Assembly (NCBI RefSeq): GCF_900156415.1 | Contig: NZ_FTNM01000001.1 | Location: forward strand, 620,001 to 684,000 | Origin: Pontibacter lucknowensis | Lineage (GTDB): Bacteria > Bacteroidota > Bacteroidia > Cytophagales > Hymenobacteraceae | Direction of reading: 5' to 3' | DNA: 64,000 nt | Shown: in pieces, positions 24,245-34,400 of the stretch | How positions within the stretch are numbered: position 1 is the first letter of the stretch | How the letters are laid out: every line of letters begins with the position of its first letter | The notes under the pieces: model-generated | The model's input: only the letters and a program-made list of their open reading frames with translations | Databases searched by the model: none | Told to the model about the DNA's origin: nothing | Made by a program: the position numbers and the translations under genes

Positions 24245-24264
24245 CGTTGCCAAACACGGCAACG
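24245..24264. promoter_or_regulatory. short inverted repeat in divergent promoter region
   Basis: CGTTGCC, six bases, then GGCAACG, a perfect 7-bp inverted repeat 41 bases upstream of the PHP phosphatase start. It could be an operator or a leader hairpin. The rest of 24205-24443 shows nothing recognisable. Confidence 0.35.
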
Positions 24265-24443
24265 CAACATCAAAATAACGCAAATATTATACGCTATCAA
24301 AATAAACGCAGCGCGTTTGGGTTTATTAAAAGAAGATCACGCTTAACGCACAAAATCCTGATGGGCTTACGCTACTTGAGTTGCTCCAGGCTAAAGACAC
24401 AACCTCTGTTCTGACATCGGTTAATTCAAACTAAAACCCCGAA

Positions 24444-24474
24444 TTTGCCAATCAGGCTTATTTGTTTAGTTTTG
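24444..24474 (+). promoter_or_regulatory. consensus Bacteroidota promoter for acyl-CoA dehydrogenase
   Basis: TTTG (24444-24447), 19 bases, TAGTTTTG (24467-24474): an exact match to the TTTG-N19-TAnnTTTG consensus. The expected start near 24481 leaves a leader of about 50 bases. Confidence 0.75.
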
Positions 24475-24531
24475 TAAACCCTTTATTCAAATTTCAGTTT
24501 AATACACGCGACTTTAATACAAAAAACTTAA

Positions 24532-25671
24532 ATGGAATTTAACTATACAGAAAACCAGCGCATGATTGCCGACATGATCCGTGACTTCGGCGCCAAAAAC
24601 ATCAAACCGAAAATGATGGAATGGGACGAGAGTCAGGAGTTCCCGGTGGAGGTGTTCAAGCAGCTGGGTGAACTGGGCCTGATGGGCGTGCTGGTTCCAA
24701 CCGAATACGGTGGCTCCGGCTTTGGCTACCTGGAATATGTGACCGCTATTGCGGAGCTTTCTAAAATTGACGGTTCTATCGGCCTGTCCATGGCGGCGCA
24801 CAACTCGCTTTGCACCGGCCATATTCTGCAGTTCGGTAACGAAGCCCAGAAAAAGCAATACCTCCCCAAATTAGCCACTGCTGAGTGGATCGGCGCCTGG
24901 GGCCTGACAGAGCCTAATACCGGTTCTGACGCTGGCAACATGCGCACCGTAGCAGTACAGGACGGCGACTACTATGTAATCAACGGTGCGAAAAACTTCA
25001 TCACGCACGGCAAAACTGGTAATGTAGCTGTTGTGATTGTGCGTACAGGCGAAGTAGGTGACTCCCATGGCATGACTGCTTTTATCATTGAGAAAGGCAC
25101 GCCGGGCTTTAGCGCTGGTCGCAAAGAAGACAAACTGGGTATGCGCGCCTCTGAGACCACAGAGCTGATCTTCGAAGACTGCCGTGTGCATAAAGACCAG
25201 ATTCTGGGCAACGTGGGAGAAGGCTTCATTCAGGCGATGAAAGTATTGGACGGTGGCCGCATCTCGATTGCAGCGCTTTCGCTAGGTATAGCGCAGGGTG
25301 CTTTTGAGGCAGCACTGGCTTACTCACAGGAACGTCAGCAGTTCAACAAGTCAATTTCCAGCTTCCAGGGCATCGCTTTCAAGCTGGCTGACATGGCTAC
25401 CGAGATTGAAGCAGCGGCTCTCCTCACTTACCAGGCAGCCGACATGAAAAACCGCGGCCTGAACGTGAACAAGGAGTCTGCCATGGCAAAACTATACGCC
25501 TCTGAGGTATCGGTAAGAGTGGCAAATGAAGGCGTGCAGATCTTTGGCGGCTATGGCTTCACGAAAGACTACCCGGCAGAGAAGTACTACCGCGATGCCA
25601 AGCTTTGCACCATCGGTGAGGGAACCAGCGAGATTCAAAAGCTTGTTATCTCCAGAGCTATCCTGAAATAA
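24532..25671 (+). CDS. acyl-CoA dehydrogenase
   Basis: 379 residues, standard length. Family signatures: GAWGLTEPNTGSDAGNMRT (FAD/substrate loop), FGGYGFTKDYPAEKYYRDAK, and the catalytic Glu in CTIGEGTSEIQKLVI near residue 365. It oxidises acyl-CoA to trans-2-enoyl-CoA with FAD, passing electrons to ETF. The Glu position fits short/medium-chain type enzymes. It has its own promoter and terminator, so it is monocistronic. Confidence 0.96.
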   Translation: MEFNYTENQRMIADMIRDFGAKNIKPKMMEWDESQEFPVEVFKQLGELGLMGVLVPTEYGGSGFGYLEYVTAIAELSKIDGSIGLSMAAHNSLCTGHILQFGNEAQKKQYLPKLATAEWIGAWGLTEPNTGSDAGNMRTVAVQDGDYYVINGAKNFITHGKTGNVAVVIVRTGEVGDSHGMTAFIIEKGTPGFSAGRKEDKLGMRASETTELIFEDCRVHKDQILGNVGEGFIQAMKVLDGGRISIAALSLGIAQGAFEAALAYSQERQQFNKSISSFQGIAFKLADMATEIEAAALLTYQAADMKNRGLNVNKESAMAKLYASEVSVRVANEGVQIFGGYGFTKDYPAEKYYRDAKLCTIGEGTSEIQKLVISRAILK

Positions 25672-25697
25672 AAGGCTATCTTTGCCCACGCAAAATA

Positions 25698-25737
25698 GTG
25701 CCTGCAGGCTGTTTTGGCTGTGCAGGCACCTTTTTTT
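25698..25737 (+). terminator. intrinsic terminator
   Basis: GTGCCTGCA (25698-25706), a 14-base loop, TGCAGGCAC (25721-25729), then C and T7. It ends the acyl-CoA dehydrogenase transcript. Confidence 0.9.
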
Positions 25738-25769
25738 CAGTGGGTTGCGTAAATATTTTGCTCAACCTA

Positions 25770-25801
25770 TTGATTTTTAAGATAAACATTGATTAAATTT
25801 G
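25770..25801 (+). promoter_or_regulatory. promoter of rpsU-xerC-hpf
   Basis: TTG (25770-25772), 21 bases, TAAATTTG (25794-25801). It fits the Bacteroidota pattern, with rpsU starting 33 bases later. Confidence 0.6.
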
Positions 25802-25834
25802 CAACCCTAAATATCAGAAGAAGCGAGCAAAAAT

Positions 25835-26029
25835 ATGATTATTGTAAACGTAAAAGATAACGAGTCTGTGGACCGTGCCTTGAAGAGATTCAAGAAGAAA
25901 TTCGAGAGAACTGGTGTTCTGAAAGAACTGAGAGCGAGAACGTTCTTCGAAAAACCATCTGTTTCTAAGAGAAAGCAAAAAGAAAGAGCGAAGTACAAGC
26001 AGCAGCTTTTCGCTAACGAAAACTACTAG
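25835..26029 (+). CDS. rpsU: 30S ribosomal protein S21
   Basis: 64 residues, basic, starting MIIVNVKDNESVDRALKRFK, then FERTGVLKELRARTFFEKPS and a Lys/Arg-rich tail: a full S21. It binds near the anti-Shine-Dalgarno end of 16S rRNA and affects initiation. It heads the rpsU-xerC-hpf cluster that is conserved in Bacteroidota. It contains no AGGTATA motif. Confidence 0.98.
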   Translation: MIIVNVKDNESVDRALKRFKKKFERTGVLKELRARTFFEKPSVSKRKQKERAKYKQQLFANENY

Positions 26030-26055
26030 TCTTTCTTTAAAGATATTTTATTTTT

Positions 26056-26103
26056 CCATACCTTGGTATAAATGACAGACACATCTGTTATACCAAGGTA
26101 TGG
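26056..26103 (+). promoter_or_regulatory. perfect 16-bp inverted repeat covering the xerC start codon
   Basis: CCATACCTTGGTATAA at 26056-26071 and its exact reverse complement at 26088-26103 are separated by 16 bases. The loop itself can pair CAGA (26076-26079) with TCTG (26084-26087). The xerC ATG (26100-26102) is inside the right arm. In mRNA the hairpin would bury the start codon. There is no T-tract, so it is not a standard terminator. Alternatively it is a protein-binding site or an mRNA processing signal between rpsU and xerC. Confidence 0.75.
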
Positions 26104-26978
26104 AATTATTTTTTAAGTACCTCGAGTACGAAAAGCGGTACAGTCCGCACACCCTTACTTCTTATCACACTGATCTGGGGCAGTTCGCGCAGTACCTGCA
26201 GGACACCTACCAGATTACTGATCCCGCCGAGGCAGACCATACCATCATACGGTCCTGGATACTCACGCTCGTGCACAAAAACCTGGAGGCCCGTTCCGTC
26301 AACCGCAAAATTGCCTGCCTCCGCTCCTACTATAAATTCCTGTTAGGTCAGCAGCGCATCAGCGCCAACCCGATGCTGCGCATCAAAGCCCCTAAAGTTT
26401 CGAAGAAGCTGCCTGCCTTTGTACCGGAGGAGCCCTTTAACCACTTTCTGGACAGCTTTACCTTTGAAGACACTTTTGAAGGACAGCGTGACCGCCTGAT
26501 ACTGGAGTTCCTGTATGGCACTGGTATGCGACTCGCTGAACTTATAGGTATAGGCCATGAAGACGTAGACCTGCACGCCAAAACAGTACGTGTCCTGGGC
26601 AAGGGAAACAAGGTGCGCATCATTCCTTTGAACGATACCTTGGTGGCCGCCATCAGGCAGTATTTAGAGCACAAGAAAAGCCTGTTTGGCAATAACAATT
26701 CGGAAAGGCTGCTCGTTACTAATAAAGAACGTCCACTGTATCCGAAGTTCGTTTATCGTGTCGCTAAAAAGTACATCAGCTTGGTCACCACCTCCGAACA
26801 TAACAGCCCGCATGTGCTGCGACACTCCTTCGCTACTCACCTGCTAAACAATGGCGCAGACCTGAATGCCATCAAAGACCTGCTGGGACACGCCAGCCTG
26901 GCCGCTACGCAGGTATACACACACAATTCGATAGAGAAGCTGAAATCGATTTTCGAGAAGGCTCATCCAAAAGCATAA
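26100..26978 (+). CDS. xerC: tyrosine recombinase XerC/XerD
   Basis: 292 residues. An N-terminal SAM-like core-binding domain (1-100) precedes the catalytic domain. All catalytic residues are in place: Arg 144 (GTGMRLAEL), Lys 168 (LGKGNK), His 238 and Arg 241 (HVLRHSFATHL), His 264 (LLGHASL) and Tyr 273 (QVYTH). It resolves chromosome dimers at dif. The start at 26100 gives the normal N-terminus (FKYLEYEKRYSPHTL). It is housekeeping, not a phage integrase, given the rpsU and hpf neighbours. The start codon lies in the hairpin described at 26056-26103. Confidence 0.95.
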   Translation: MELFFKYLEYEKRYSPHTLTSYHTDLGQFAQYLQDTYQITDPAEADHTIIRSWILTLVHKNLEARSVNRKIACLRSYYKFLLGQQRISANPMLRIKAPKVSKKLPAFVPEEPFNHFLDSFTFEDTFEGQRDRLILEFLYGTGMRLAELIGIGHEDVDLHAKTVRVLGKGNKVRIIPLNDTLVAAIRQYLEHKKSLFGNNNSERLLVTNKERPLYPKFVYRVAKKYISLVTTSEHNSPHVLRHSFATHLLNNGADLNAIKDLLGHASLAATQVYTHNSIEKLKSIFEKAHPKA

Positions 26979-27003
26979 AGTTTAACCATAAAATGTTACG
27001 ATT

Positions 27004-27306
27004 ATGAAGCTACAGATGCATTCAATCCACTTCGAGGCTGACAGACAGCTGACCGATTTCATCCAGCAGAAAGTAGACAAACTGGAAACATTCTACGACC
27101 GCATTGTAGAAGGCGAGGTGTTTCTTAAACATAACAACAACGACGGAACAAACAATAAAACAGTAGAGATCAAGTTATTCGTACCCGGCTCCACCCTATT
27201 CTCAAAAGAAGATGCCTCATCTTTTGAAGCAGCCGCCGATGCAGCTGTTGAGGCAATGCGCAGACAACTGAAAAAATTCAAGGAGAAGCAAATGGCACAT
27301 CATTAA
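27004..27306 (+). CDS. hpf: ribosome hibernation factor HPF/RaiA (short form)
   Basis: 100 residues of the sigma-54 modulation/S30EA family: MQMHSIHF-type start, DFIQQKVDKLETFYDRIVEGEVFL, EIKLFVPGSTLFSKEDASSFEAA, and a basic C-terminal helix. It binds the 30S decoding site in stationary phase and lacks the long dimerising tail. It starts 25 bases after xerC; a large hairpin ends the transcript. Confidence 0.95.
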   Translation: MKLQMHSIHFEADRQLTDFIQQKVDKLETFYDRIVEGEVFLKHNNNDGTNNKTVEIKLFVPGSTLFSKEDASSFEAAADAAVEAMRRQLKKFKEKQMAHH

Positions 27307-27341
27307 GCCATTCTGATAACCGCTATACCTACCACAGGTAT

Positions 27342-27383
27342 AAAGCAAAAGGCCTGCTGATCGCTCAGCAGGCCTTTTGCTTT
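27342..27383. terminator. bidirectional hairpin between hpf and metK
   Basis: Perfect 19-bp arms (27342-27360 and 27365-27383; AAAGCAAAAGGCCTGCTGA on the left) with a 4-base loop and A/T-rich ends on both sides. It serves both convergent genes. Confidence 0.9.
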
Positions 27384-27399
27384 ATTAGGGTAAGGCTGG

Positions 27400-28704
27400 T
27401 TATAAACCGAACTCTCCTTTGATCTTATCTACATAATCGAGTTTTTCCCACGTGAATGTGTCAAACTCTTTTACTTCCTTCTGGCCGTTCACTAAAACCT
27501 CTACCGTTTTCTTACCCGGTGTTCTACCCATATGGCCATAGGCGGCCGTCTCAGAGAAGATTGGGTTCTGCAAACCGAAGCGTTGTATAATCGCGTAAGG
27601 GCGCATATCGAACAGTTTGTTCACCTTTTCAGCAATCTCTCCGTCGCTCATCACATTACCGCTGGCGTCTTTTACTTTGGTAGAGCCATAAGTAGTTACA
27701 TACAGACCAACCGGCTTGGCAACGCCGATAGCGTAAGCTACCTGCACCAGGGCCTGATCCGCTACACCCGCAGCCACCAGGTTTTTGGCGATATGGCGTG
27801 CCGCATAGGCCGCAGAACGGTCTACCTTAGAAGAATCCTTGCCAGAGAAAGCACCACCACCGTGTGCACCTTTGCCACCGTAGGTGTCAACGATGATCTT
27901 ACGGCCAGTCAAACCAGTGTCGCCGTGCGGGCCGCCGATCACAAACTTGCCGGTTGGGTTGATGTGGTAGGTGATCTCGTTGTTGAACAGCTTCTGAATG
28001 CGTTCTGGCAATTGCTTCAGTACGCGCGGAATCAGAATGCTGTCTACATCAGCCTTAATCTGAGCTACCATCTGCTTTTCAGCAGCCAGCTTGGCTTCAT
28101 TGCTGTCTGTTTCCGGAAGCACAAATTCATCGTGCTGCGTTGAAATCACGATCGTATCGATCTTCTCAGGCAAGTGGTTGTCACTGTAACGGATAGTCAC
28201 CTGCGACTTGGCATCCGGCCGCAGGTATGTCATCTCCTTACCTTCTTTGCGAATAGCAGACAACTCCTGCAGCAGCAGGTGTGATATGCTCAGCGCCAAA
28301 GGCATGTAGTTGTCCGTTTCGCTTGTGGCATAACCGAACATCATCCCCTGGTCACCTGCACCCTGATCCTCTGGGTTTGTGCGCTCCACTCCCTGGTTGA
28401 TATCCGGAGACTGTTCGTGTATAGCCGAAATAACACCACAGGCGTCGGCATCGAACATATATTCTGATTTGGTATAGCCGATTCGCTTAATCACATTACG
28501 GGCAACCTTCTGCACATCTACGTATGCTTCTGTTTTTACTTCGCCGCTCAGCACAACAAGGCCTGTCGTTACCAGCGTCTCGCAAGCCACTTTAGACTGT
28601 GGATCCTGCTTCAAAAATTCATCTAGGAGGGCATCAGAAATCTGATCCGCTACTTTATCCGGGTGTCCTTCTGATACAGACTCGGAGGTGAATAAATATG
28701 GCAT
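27400..28704 (-). CDS. metK: S-adenosylmethionine synthase
   Basis: 434 residues from the ATG at 28704 ([20 protein letters not shown]); an upstream ATG at 28764 adds non-conserved residues. Signatures: [41 protein letters not shown] and [19 protein letters not shown]. It makes SAM from Met and ATP. The protein is longer than the E. coli enzyme (about 384), with an inserted stretch around [20 protein letters not shown] that is typical of Bacteroidota. I see no SAM riboswitch upstream. Confidence 0.97.
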   Translation of the reverse strand: MPYLFTSESVSEGHPDKVADQISDALLDEFLKQDPQSKVACETLVTTGLVVLSGEVKTEAYVDVQKVARNVIKRIGYTKSEYMFDADACGVISAIHEQSPDINQGVERTNPEDQGAGDQGMMFGYATSETDNYMPLALSISHLLLQELSAIRKEGKEMTYLRPDAKSQVTIRYSDNHLPEKIDTIVISTQHDEFVLPETDSNEAKLAAEKQMVAQIKADVDSILIPRVLKQLPERIQKLFNNEITYHINPTGKFVIGGPHGDTGLTGRKIIVDTYGGKGAHGGGAFSGKDSSKVDRSAAYAARHIAKNLVAAGVADQALVQVAYAIGVAKPVGLYVTTYGSTKVKDASGNVMSDGEIAEKVNKLFDMRPYAIIQRFGLQNPIFSETAAYGHMGRTPGKKTVEVLVNGQKEVKEFDTFTWEKLDYVDKIKGEFGL

Positions 28705-29014
28705 TTCAATAGTGGGTTTAGGTACAAAGTATAAACCAACTGCCGGTAACGACAGCGATTGCAAAGCTACGCCAATTCCGCCACAATAAAAACGATCATT
28801 TACACAAGATATACTTGCATTTGGAATCTAACGGAGCTGCGAAACATTCTTCTTTAGAAATTGTATCTAACACATAAAAAGTATTTTATCTATCACAGTG
28901 TCTGCAAGAAAGTAAAATATAGCCACAAGGCACAGCAGCTTAAAAATAGCTATAGAAAACCTTTTATATATAGCCTCGTTTCAATCATTAAAATTGCACA
29001 TTTAAGACTCAACG
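28705..29014. other. divergent intergenic region, metK / PAP2
   Basis: 310 AT-rich bases holding both promoters. I could not place confident boxes: TAAAATTG near 28989 is a one-mismatch -7 box for the PAP2 gene. No riboswitch, ORF or RNA gene is recognised. Confidence 0.4.
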
Positions 29015-29833
29015 ATGAAAAAGTATATTATAATGATATGGTGCCTGGCCATGACAGCACACGTCAGCCTGGCTCAAAATAACTCTCCTTATAAAACCAA
29101 ATTTACAATAGACGCCCCTATAACCGCTGCCGGTATGGGCCTCAGCTATTACGGCCTCACCCGCATGCAGGACAAGGAAGGACTGACAGAGCAACAAATC
29201 GCTAACCTGAACAGAAACCAGGTGAACAGCTTCGACCGCTTTTCAGTTGGCTATGATTCAGAGCAGGCAAAGAAAATAAGTGATATCCCATTCTATGGCT
29301 CATTTGCGCTTCCTTTTTTCCTGGCTTTTGATGACGATGTACGCAGCAATGCCGGTCAGGTGTTTGGACTCTATGTGCAGACTATGGCTGTAACAGGTGC
29401 GATCTTTACCATGACAAGTGCCTTTGCCCCCCGTACACGCCCCCTGGTGTATAGTCCGGATGTAGAGATGGGAGAGAAAATGCGCGCGAACGCCCGCAAC
29501 TCCTTTTATGCCGGCCATACCACTGCGGCGGCGGCGGCATCCTTTTTCTTTGCCAAGGTATTCCATGATTTCAACCCAGACTCCCCGGCCCGTACGTACG
29601 TATGGCTCGGTGCAGCCACTGTGCCTGCCGCAGTAGGCTACCTGCGCCTGCGAGCCGGTAAGCACTTTCTGAGTGACAACCTGCTGGGTTACGCTGTGGG
29701 AGCCGCTGTTGGTGTGGTGGTACCACAACTGCACAAGAAGTCTAATACCAGCGGTTTTTCACTCAGCCCAACCATAATTCCGACCTTTGCCGGTACTGCC
29801 TCGCAGGGCGCCAACCTGAGCTATACCTTTTAA
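29015..29833 (+). CDS. exported PAP2-superfamily phosphatase
   Basis: 272 residues with a signal peptide (CLAMTAHVSLAQ). The PAP2 catalytic set is recognisable: APRTRPL (the RP of motif 1), FYAGHT (a variant of PSGH) and RLRAGKHFLSDNLLG (SRxxxxxHxxxD variant, His and Asp kept). Family members dephosphorylate lipid phosphates such as undecaprenyl pyrophosphate, or act on other phosphomonoesters, outside the cytoplasm. The Ala-Gly-His in place of Ser-Gly-His is a small deviation. It is monocistronic. Confidence 0.87.
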   Translation: MKKYIIMIWCLAMTAHVSLAQNNSPYKTKFTIDAPITAAGMGLSYYGLTRMQDKEGLTEQQIANLNRNQVNSFDRFSVGYDSEQAKKISDIPFYGSFALPFFLAFDDDVRSNAGQVFGLYVQTMAVTGAIFTMTSAFAPRTRPLVYSPDVEMGEKMRANARNSFYAGHTTAAAAASFFFAKVFHDFNPDSPARTYVWLGAATVPAAVGYLRLRAGKHFLSDNLLGYAVGAAVGVVVPQLHKKSNTSGFSLSPTIIPTFAGTASQGANLSYTF

Positions 29834-29918
29834 ACTGTGCCATAAAGATTCTGTTCAAGACCCGGTATTAGGCCACTGCAGCAGGCTACCAGCTTATGCA
29901 AGCTGCTGAGCAATAAAA

Positions 29919-29946
29919 AAAGGCTGCCCCACTTGGGGCAGCCTTT
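29919..29946. terminator. bidirectional terminator
   Basis: AAAGGCTGCCCC, a 4-base loop, GGGGCAGCCTTT: a perfect 12-bp stem with A/T flanks, between PAP2 (+) and susD (-). Confidence 0.88.
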
Positions 29947-29966
29947 CCTTTGATCAAAAGCGGGAA

Positions 29967-31466
29967 CTATGGGTTCTGCTCAGCATTAGGGTTCGCATCC
30001 ATCTCGCCTTGCGGAAGCTGGTGGATAAACAGATCAGAGTTGGCAGGAGTTACACCAAGCATAGCCGTGTGGTTACCTTCTCGCACCAATGGCTTCTGAA
30101 GACGCTTGATATCAAACAAGCCAAAGCCTTCGCCATACAACTCTTTTCTTCTCTCTACAAAGATCTCTTCCAGGAGCGCATCACCGATAGCCAGCGTAGG
30201 CAGCACAACTGTACCTGCCTCGTAACGCTGCTGACGCAGCTCAAGGAGTAGCAACTGCGCTTCCACCGGATTGTTCAGTCTTGCCTGCGCCTCTGCTTCG
30301 ATCAAAAGCATCTCTGCAGAACGCATCAATGGAATGTGCCCACCCAGGTTAGCCAGGTCTTTGAACTTCGTGATTGTAAAGCGGTCGTAGCTCCAGATTT
30401 TCTCACCTTTGCTGTTAAGCGTAAAGGCTTCTGTATCTTCCTGGAATTCGCGGCGTGCGTCATTCTCATCAAACAGCTCTACGAATCTGTCGTTTGCACG
30501 GAAGTTGTTATACCCTCTGCGAACGTACTCACGGCTTCCGTCTTCCAGCACCTTATAACGGCCATCGATGAAAGAATAGAATGATGCATAGGCGTTGTTC
30601 TGGTCAGCAGACTGCGGTAAGCCCCAGATCCACTCTGCATTGCCATAGTTATTGAAACCAGCCTGGTATTCAGTAGGCGTCATCAGCGGATAACCAGTGC
30701 GTGCCTTACGGGCAAACTCAGCTGCTTTGTCCCACTGCCCCATCTCCAGATATACCCTGGCCAGCATACCCTGCGCCACATTCTTGTTGATGCGGCTCTT
30801 GCTTGGTCTTGCGTTGGTCAGCGCTTGCTCAGCTTCAGTCAGGTCAGTCACTATCTGGCTGTATACCTGCTCGAGCGTTGCTCTTTCCTTACCTTGAGTT
30901 GATGGCGTGGTAGGCTCCAGCATCAGTGGAACAGCCGGTGCATTTTTATCCTTCAGGTAAGTGTGCTGATACACACGCGCCAGGTTGAAGTACGAAAATG
31001 CTCTGATCACTTTTGCCTCTGCCTCGAATCCTGCTTTCTCCTGCTCAGTGGCATCACCCAGGTTTTTAGCGTTGGCAATGATGCTGTTCGCGTTCGTAAT
31101 CAGATTGTAGGAGTGGCCCCAAAGAATACGGGTACCACGGTAAGTAACCAGCTTGTTGTCAAGCTCATACTGGTATACATACCAGTTGGTATTGGCCATT
31201 ACGTCCTGTCCCATCACATCGAAGGTCAGCATCAGCGACGGCACACCGTAGCTGTCGTGGCTCACGGCTCCCTGGTTTACCGGCGCCTGGCGCATCAAAC
31301 GGATGATACCTGTCAGCGCAGCCTCCATACCTTCTTTCGTAGTGTTCACCTGTTCTGCAGGCACACTGTTAGAAGGCACAGCCTCCAGGAAATCTTTCTC
31401 GCATGCAGTTAAACTCAGTGTGGCTCCAAGTATAGCTGCAACAAACTTTATATTCTTAATCTTCAT
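29967..31466 (-). CDS. SusD/RagB-family surface lipoprotein (pair 1)
   Basis: 499 residues. The lipobox LSLTAC (Cys 22) is followed by CEKDFLEAVPSNSVP, then the SusD helical TPR-like core (LIEAEAQARLNN, GEGFGLFDIKRLQKP). It is the lid of an outer-membrane SusCD importer, capping the SusC barrel. It starts 22 bases after susC. RagAB-type pairs import oligopeptides; the neighbouring peptidase and amidase favour that over glycans, and no glycoside hydrolase is near. Confidence 0.94.
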   Translation of the reverse strand: MKIKNIKFVAAILGATLSLTACEKDFLEAVPSNSVPAEQVNTTKEGMEAALTGIIRLMRQAPVNQGAVSHDSYGVPSLMLTFDVMGQDVMANTNWYVYQYELDNKLVTYRGTRILWGHSYNLITNANSIIANAKNLGDATEQEKAGFEAEAKVIRAFSYFNLARVYQHTYLKDKNAPAVPLMLEPTTPSTQGKERATLEQVYSQIVTDLTEAEQALTNARPSKSRINKNVAQGMLARVYLEMGQWDKAAEFARKARTGYPLMTPTEYQAGFNNYGNAEWIWGLPQSADQNNAYASFYSFIDGRYKVLEDGSREYVRRGYNNFRANDRFVELFDENDARREFQEDTEAFTLNSKGEKIWSYDRFTITKFKDLANLGGHIPLMRSAEMLLIEAEAQARLNNPVEAQLLLLELRQQRYEAGTVVLPTLAIGDALLEEIFVERRKELYGEGFGLFDIKRLQKPLVREGNHTAMLGVTPANSDLFIHQLPQGEMDANPNAEQNP

Positions 31467-31488
31467 TTTTCTCTACTAAAATAAGTTC

Positions 31489-34400
31489 TTACAGAGTTGC
31501 ACGCACACCTACCGATACAGTTTTCTGTGTTGGGAAGCGGCTGTTTGTGATACCATCGATACTTTGTTCTGGATCCAGGCCTGGCGTATTGAACAACGTC
31601 CACAGGTTGTCGCCCTGTACAAAGATTCTGGCATTCTTCAGGCCAACTTTATCCTGCAGGTTCTGAGGCAGCGTATAGCCCAGCGTCACGTTACGCAGAC
31701 GCAGGTACGAAGCATCTACCAGGAATCTGGATGAGTTAGCGTTCGTGTTCAGGTTCTGAGAAGTTCCCATTCTTGGCACATCTGTGTTGGTGTTCTCAGG
31801 AGTCCATCTGTTCAGGATGTCTGCATGCCAGTTGGTTCCGCGTCTGTCACCACCGTGCATCAGGTTGCTGTAGTCCGTGTTCAGTATCTCACCACCAACG
31901 CTGTAAGTGAAGAACACGCTCAGGTCGAAGTTTCTGTAAGCGAAGTTGTTCGTCACACCACCTGTCAGATCTGGCAGCGCTGTGCCTACATAGTAACGGC
32001 TTGCTTCGTTGTAGTTAGATGTAGTCACTTTATCAACTACATTACCTTCAGCATCTTTTACATCTTTGTACCACAGGCTCAGACCAGTGCTTGGATCAAC
32101 TCCAGCGAAATCCTGGATAAAGAAGTCGTAGATAGAACGGCCTACTTTCAACTGCTTTGTACCCATCAGGATAGTTTCCTGTGGCAGTTCTGTCAGCTCG
32201 TTTCTGTTGTGTGCAGCGTTCAGGTTAGCAGACCATTTGAAGTCATCGCCTTCGATAATTCTGGCGTCCACATTCAGTTCCACACCTCTGTTTCGCATGG
32301 CTCCCAGGTTGTCAAACACTGACGTGAAACCGGTAGAAGGAGACAGCGGCTTATTGAACAACAGGTCCTTGGAAGTTCTGCTGTAGTAGTCGAAGGAAAC
32401 ATCCAGTCTGTCGAAGATTGTCGCATCTATACCTACGTTAAAGGCAGCCTGCTTTTCCCATGAAAGCACACGGTTCTCCAGTTTGTCAAGGATGATACCA
32501 GGAGCACCCAGGTCGCTATAGCCTGAGGTATATAGGCCTCTGTAAGCGTAGTAGTCAACACCGCCACCAGAAGTCAACAGTCCTTCGTTACCGGAAGTAC
32601 CGTAGCTGGCACGTAGCTTCGCATCGTTCACCCATGGCAGTGCGCTCATGAAATCTTCCTGTGTGATTCTGTATGAACCACCGATAGAGAAGAAGTTACC
32701 CCAACGGTTGTCTGCATGGAAACGGGAAGAACCGTCACGACGGAAAGAGCCAGACAGGTAGTACTTGTCCATGAAGTTGTAGTTCACCTGACCCAGGTAG
32801 CTCATCAGTGAGCGTCTGTCAGACTGGCTGCTCAAATCAGTGATAGTCGAAGCATTGTCCAACTCAGTATAGCCAGGCAGCGCCAGGAAGTTGGTTTTCT
32901 GACCATACATGTAGTCGTACTTGTAATTGAATGCCTCAAAACCACCCAAAGCGTCGATCTGGTGCTGACCAATTGCCTTGCTGTAGCTCAGGATGTGGTT
33001 GATGGTGTACTCTACGAAAGAGCTTCTCCACTGCGTACCACGACCACCCACACCTGCACCGTCACCAAAGTTCGGGTTGTAGAATGTGAAGTCCTTGGTG
33101 TTGTCGCCTGTTAGTGCAAAAGTAGTTTTGTATTTCAGGTCAAGCGGAAGTGTAACTTCACCGAAGGTATTCAGGCTCCAGGTAAGTACATTGCGCTTCA
33201 GCATGTCCAGTTCTGTTGTACCTACCGGGTTGCTGTTGCCACCGTAAGGACGGGTTGCGTTAAAGTCGAACTCAGATGGGTTGTCGATAAATGTACCATC
33301 AGCACTTCTTCTTCTATAGATTGGGTATACAGATCCGATGTTTCTACCCCATGATACCACGTTTCTGAAAGAGGTACCGCTTGAAGTAGGGGCATTCTGG
33401 TCTGTATTAGCGATCAGGGCATTTACGCCAAACTTGATCTTGTCGGTAACCTGTGAACTTACGCGCAGACGTGAAGTGTAACGCTTAAAGCCTGAAGTAA
33501 TGAAAGCACCTTCCTGATTCAGGTAGTTACCGGAGAAGTAGTAATTGGTTTTGTCGCTACCACCCTGGATACCGAAATCGTACTCCTGACGGGTAGCCTT
33601 TCTGTAAAGGGCATCTCTCCAGTCATCTTCCCAGGCTGGCGTAAGTCCGGCTTTCAGTCTGCCGTCAAGGCCTATTGGCTCTGCATCGTTGTAAGGGTTG
33701 TACTGCTGGCCGTTAGCTGATCCGCCTGCAATCTGGCTTACAACGTTCTTTGAAGCATACTCTTCAGGAGAGGCAAACTTGCCTTCCCACAGGGTTTTGT
33801 TTGACTTTGCATCGTTACGAAGCGCTTCCCATGTCAATTCGTAGAACTGCCCCGGATTAACTGTTTCATAATCTTTTACAGCGAAGTCAGAGATACCATA
33901 GGTGGCACCAAAAGTGATGGTTGGCTTCTTCGGAGCATTGCCGCCTTTTGTAGTGATCACCACTACACCGTTGGCTGCTCGTGAACCGTAAAGAGCAGCA
34001 GCACTCGCATCTTTCAGCACTGTCATCGACTCGATGTCGTTCGGGTTAATGGCATTCAGGTCACCAGAGTAAGGCGCGCCATCCACTACGTAAAGTGGAG
34101 TAGAAGAAGAGGCAACTGAACCGATACCACGGATACGGATCTGACCGGTAGAACCCGGCTGACCGCTGTTCTGCACAACCTGTACACCTGGGGTTAAACC
34201 ACCCAGCGCTTTGGTCACGTCATTCACCTGCAGTTTCTCAATCGATTCTGACTTGATAGCGGAAGCGGAACCTGTAAATGATTTCTGATCCGCAGTACCG
34301 TAAGCAACTACCATTACTTCCGACAGTGTTTTGCTGTCTTCCTGTAGCTGTACATTGATTGTAGTGCGACCAGTTGTGCTAATTTCCTGCTTAACATAAC

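Noticed and set aside
26100..26978. Phage or island integrase
   Set aside because: The recombinase lies in the conserved rpsU-xerC-hpf cluster and has XerC/D-type spacing; there are no attachment-site repeats or mobile genes.
27307..27399. tRNA genes expected after hpf
   Set aside because: Only the bidirectional hairpin is present; no cloverleaf or T-loop sequence is found.
28705..29014. SAM riboswitch before metK
   Set aside because: No SAM-aptamer core pattern is visible on the minus strand.
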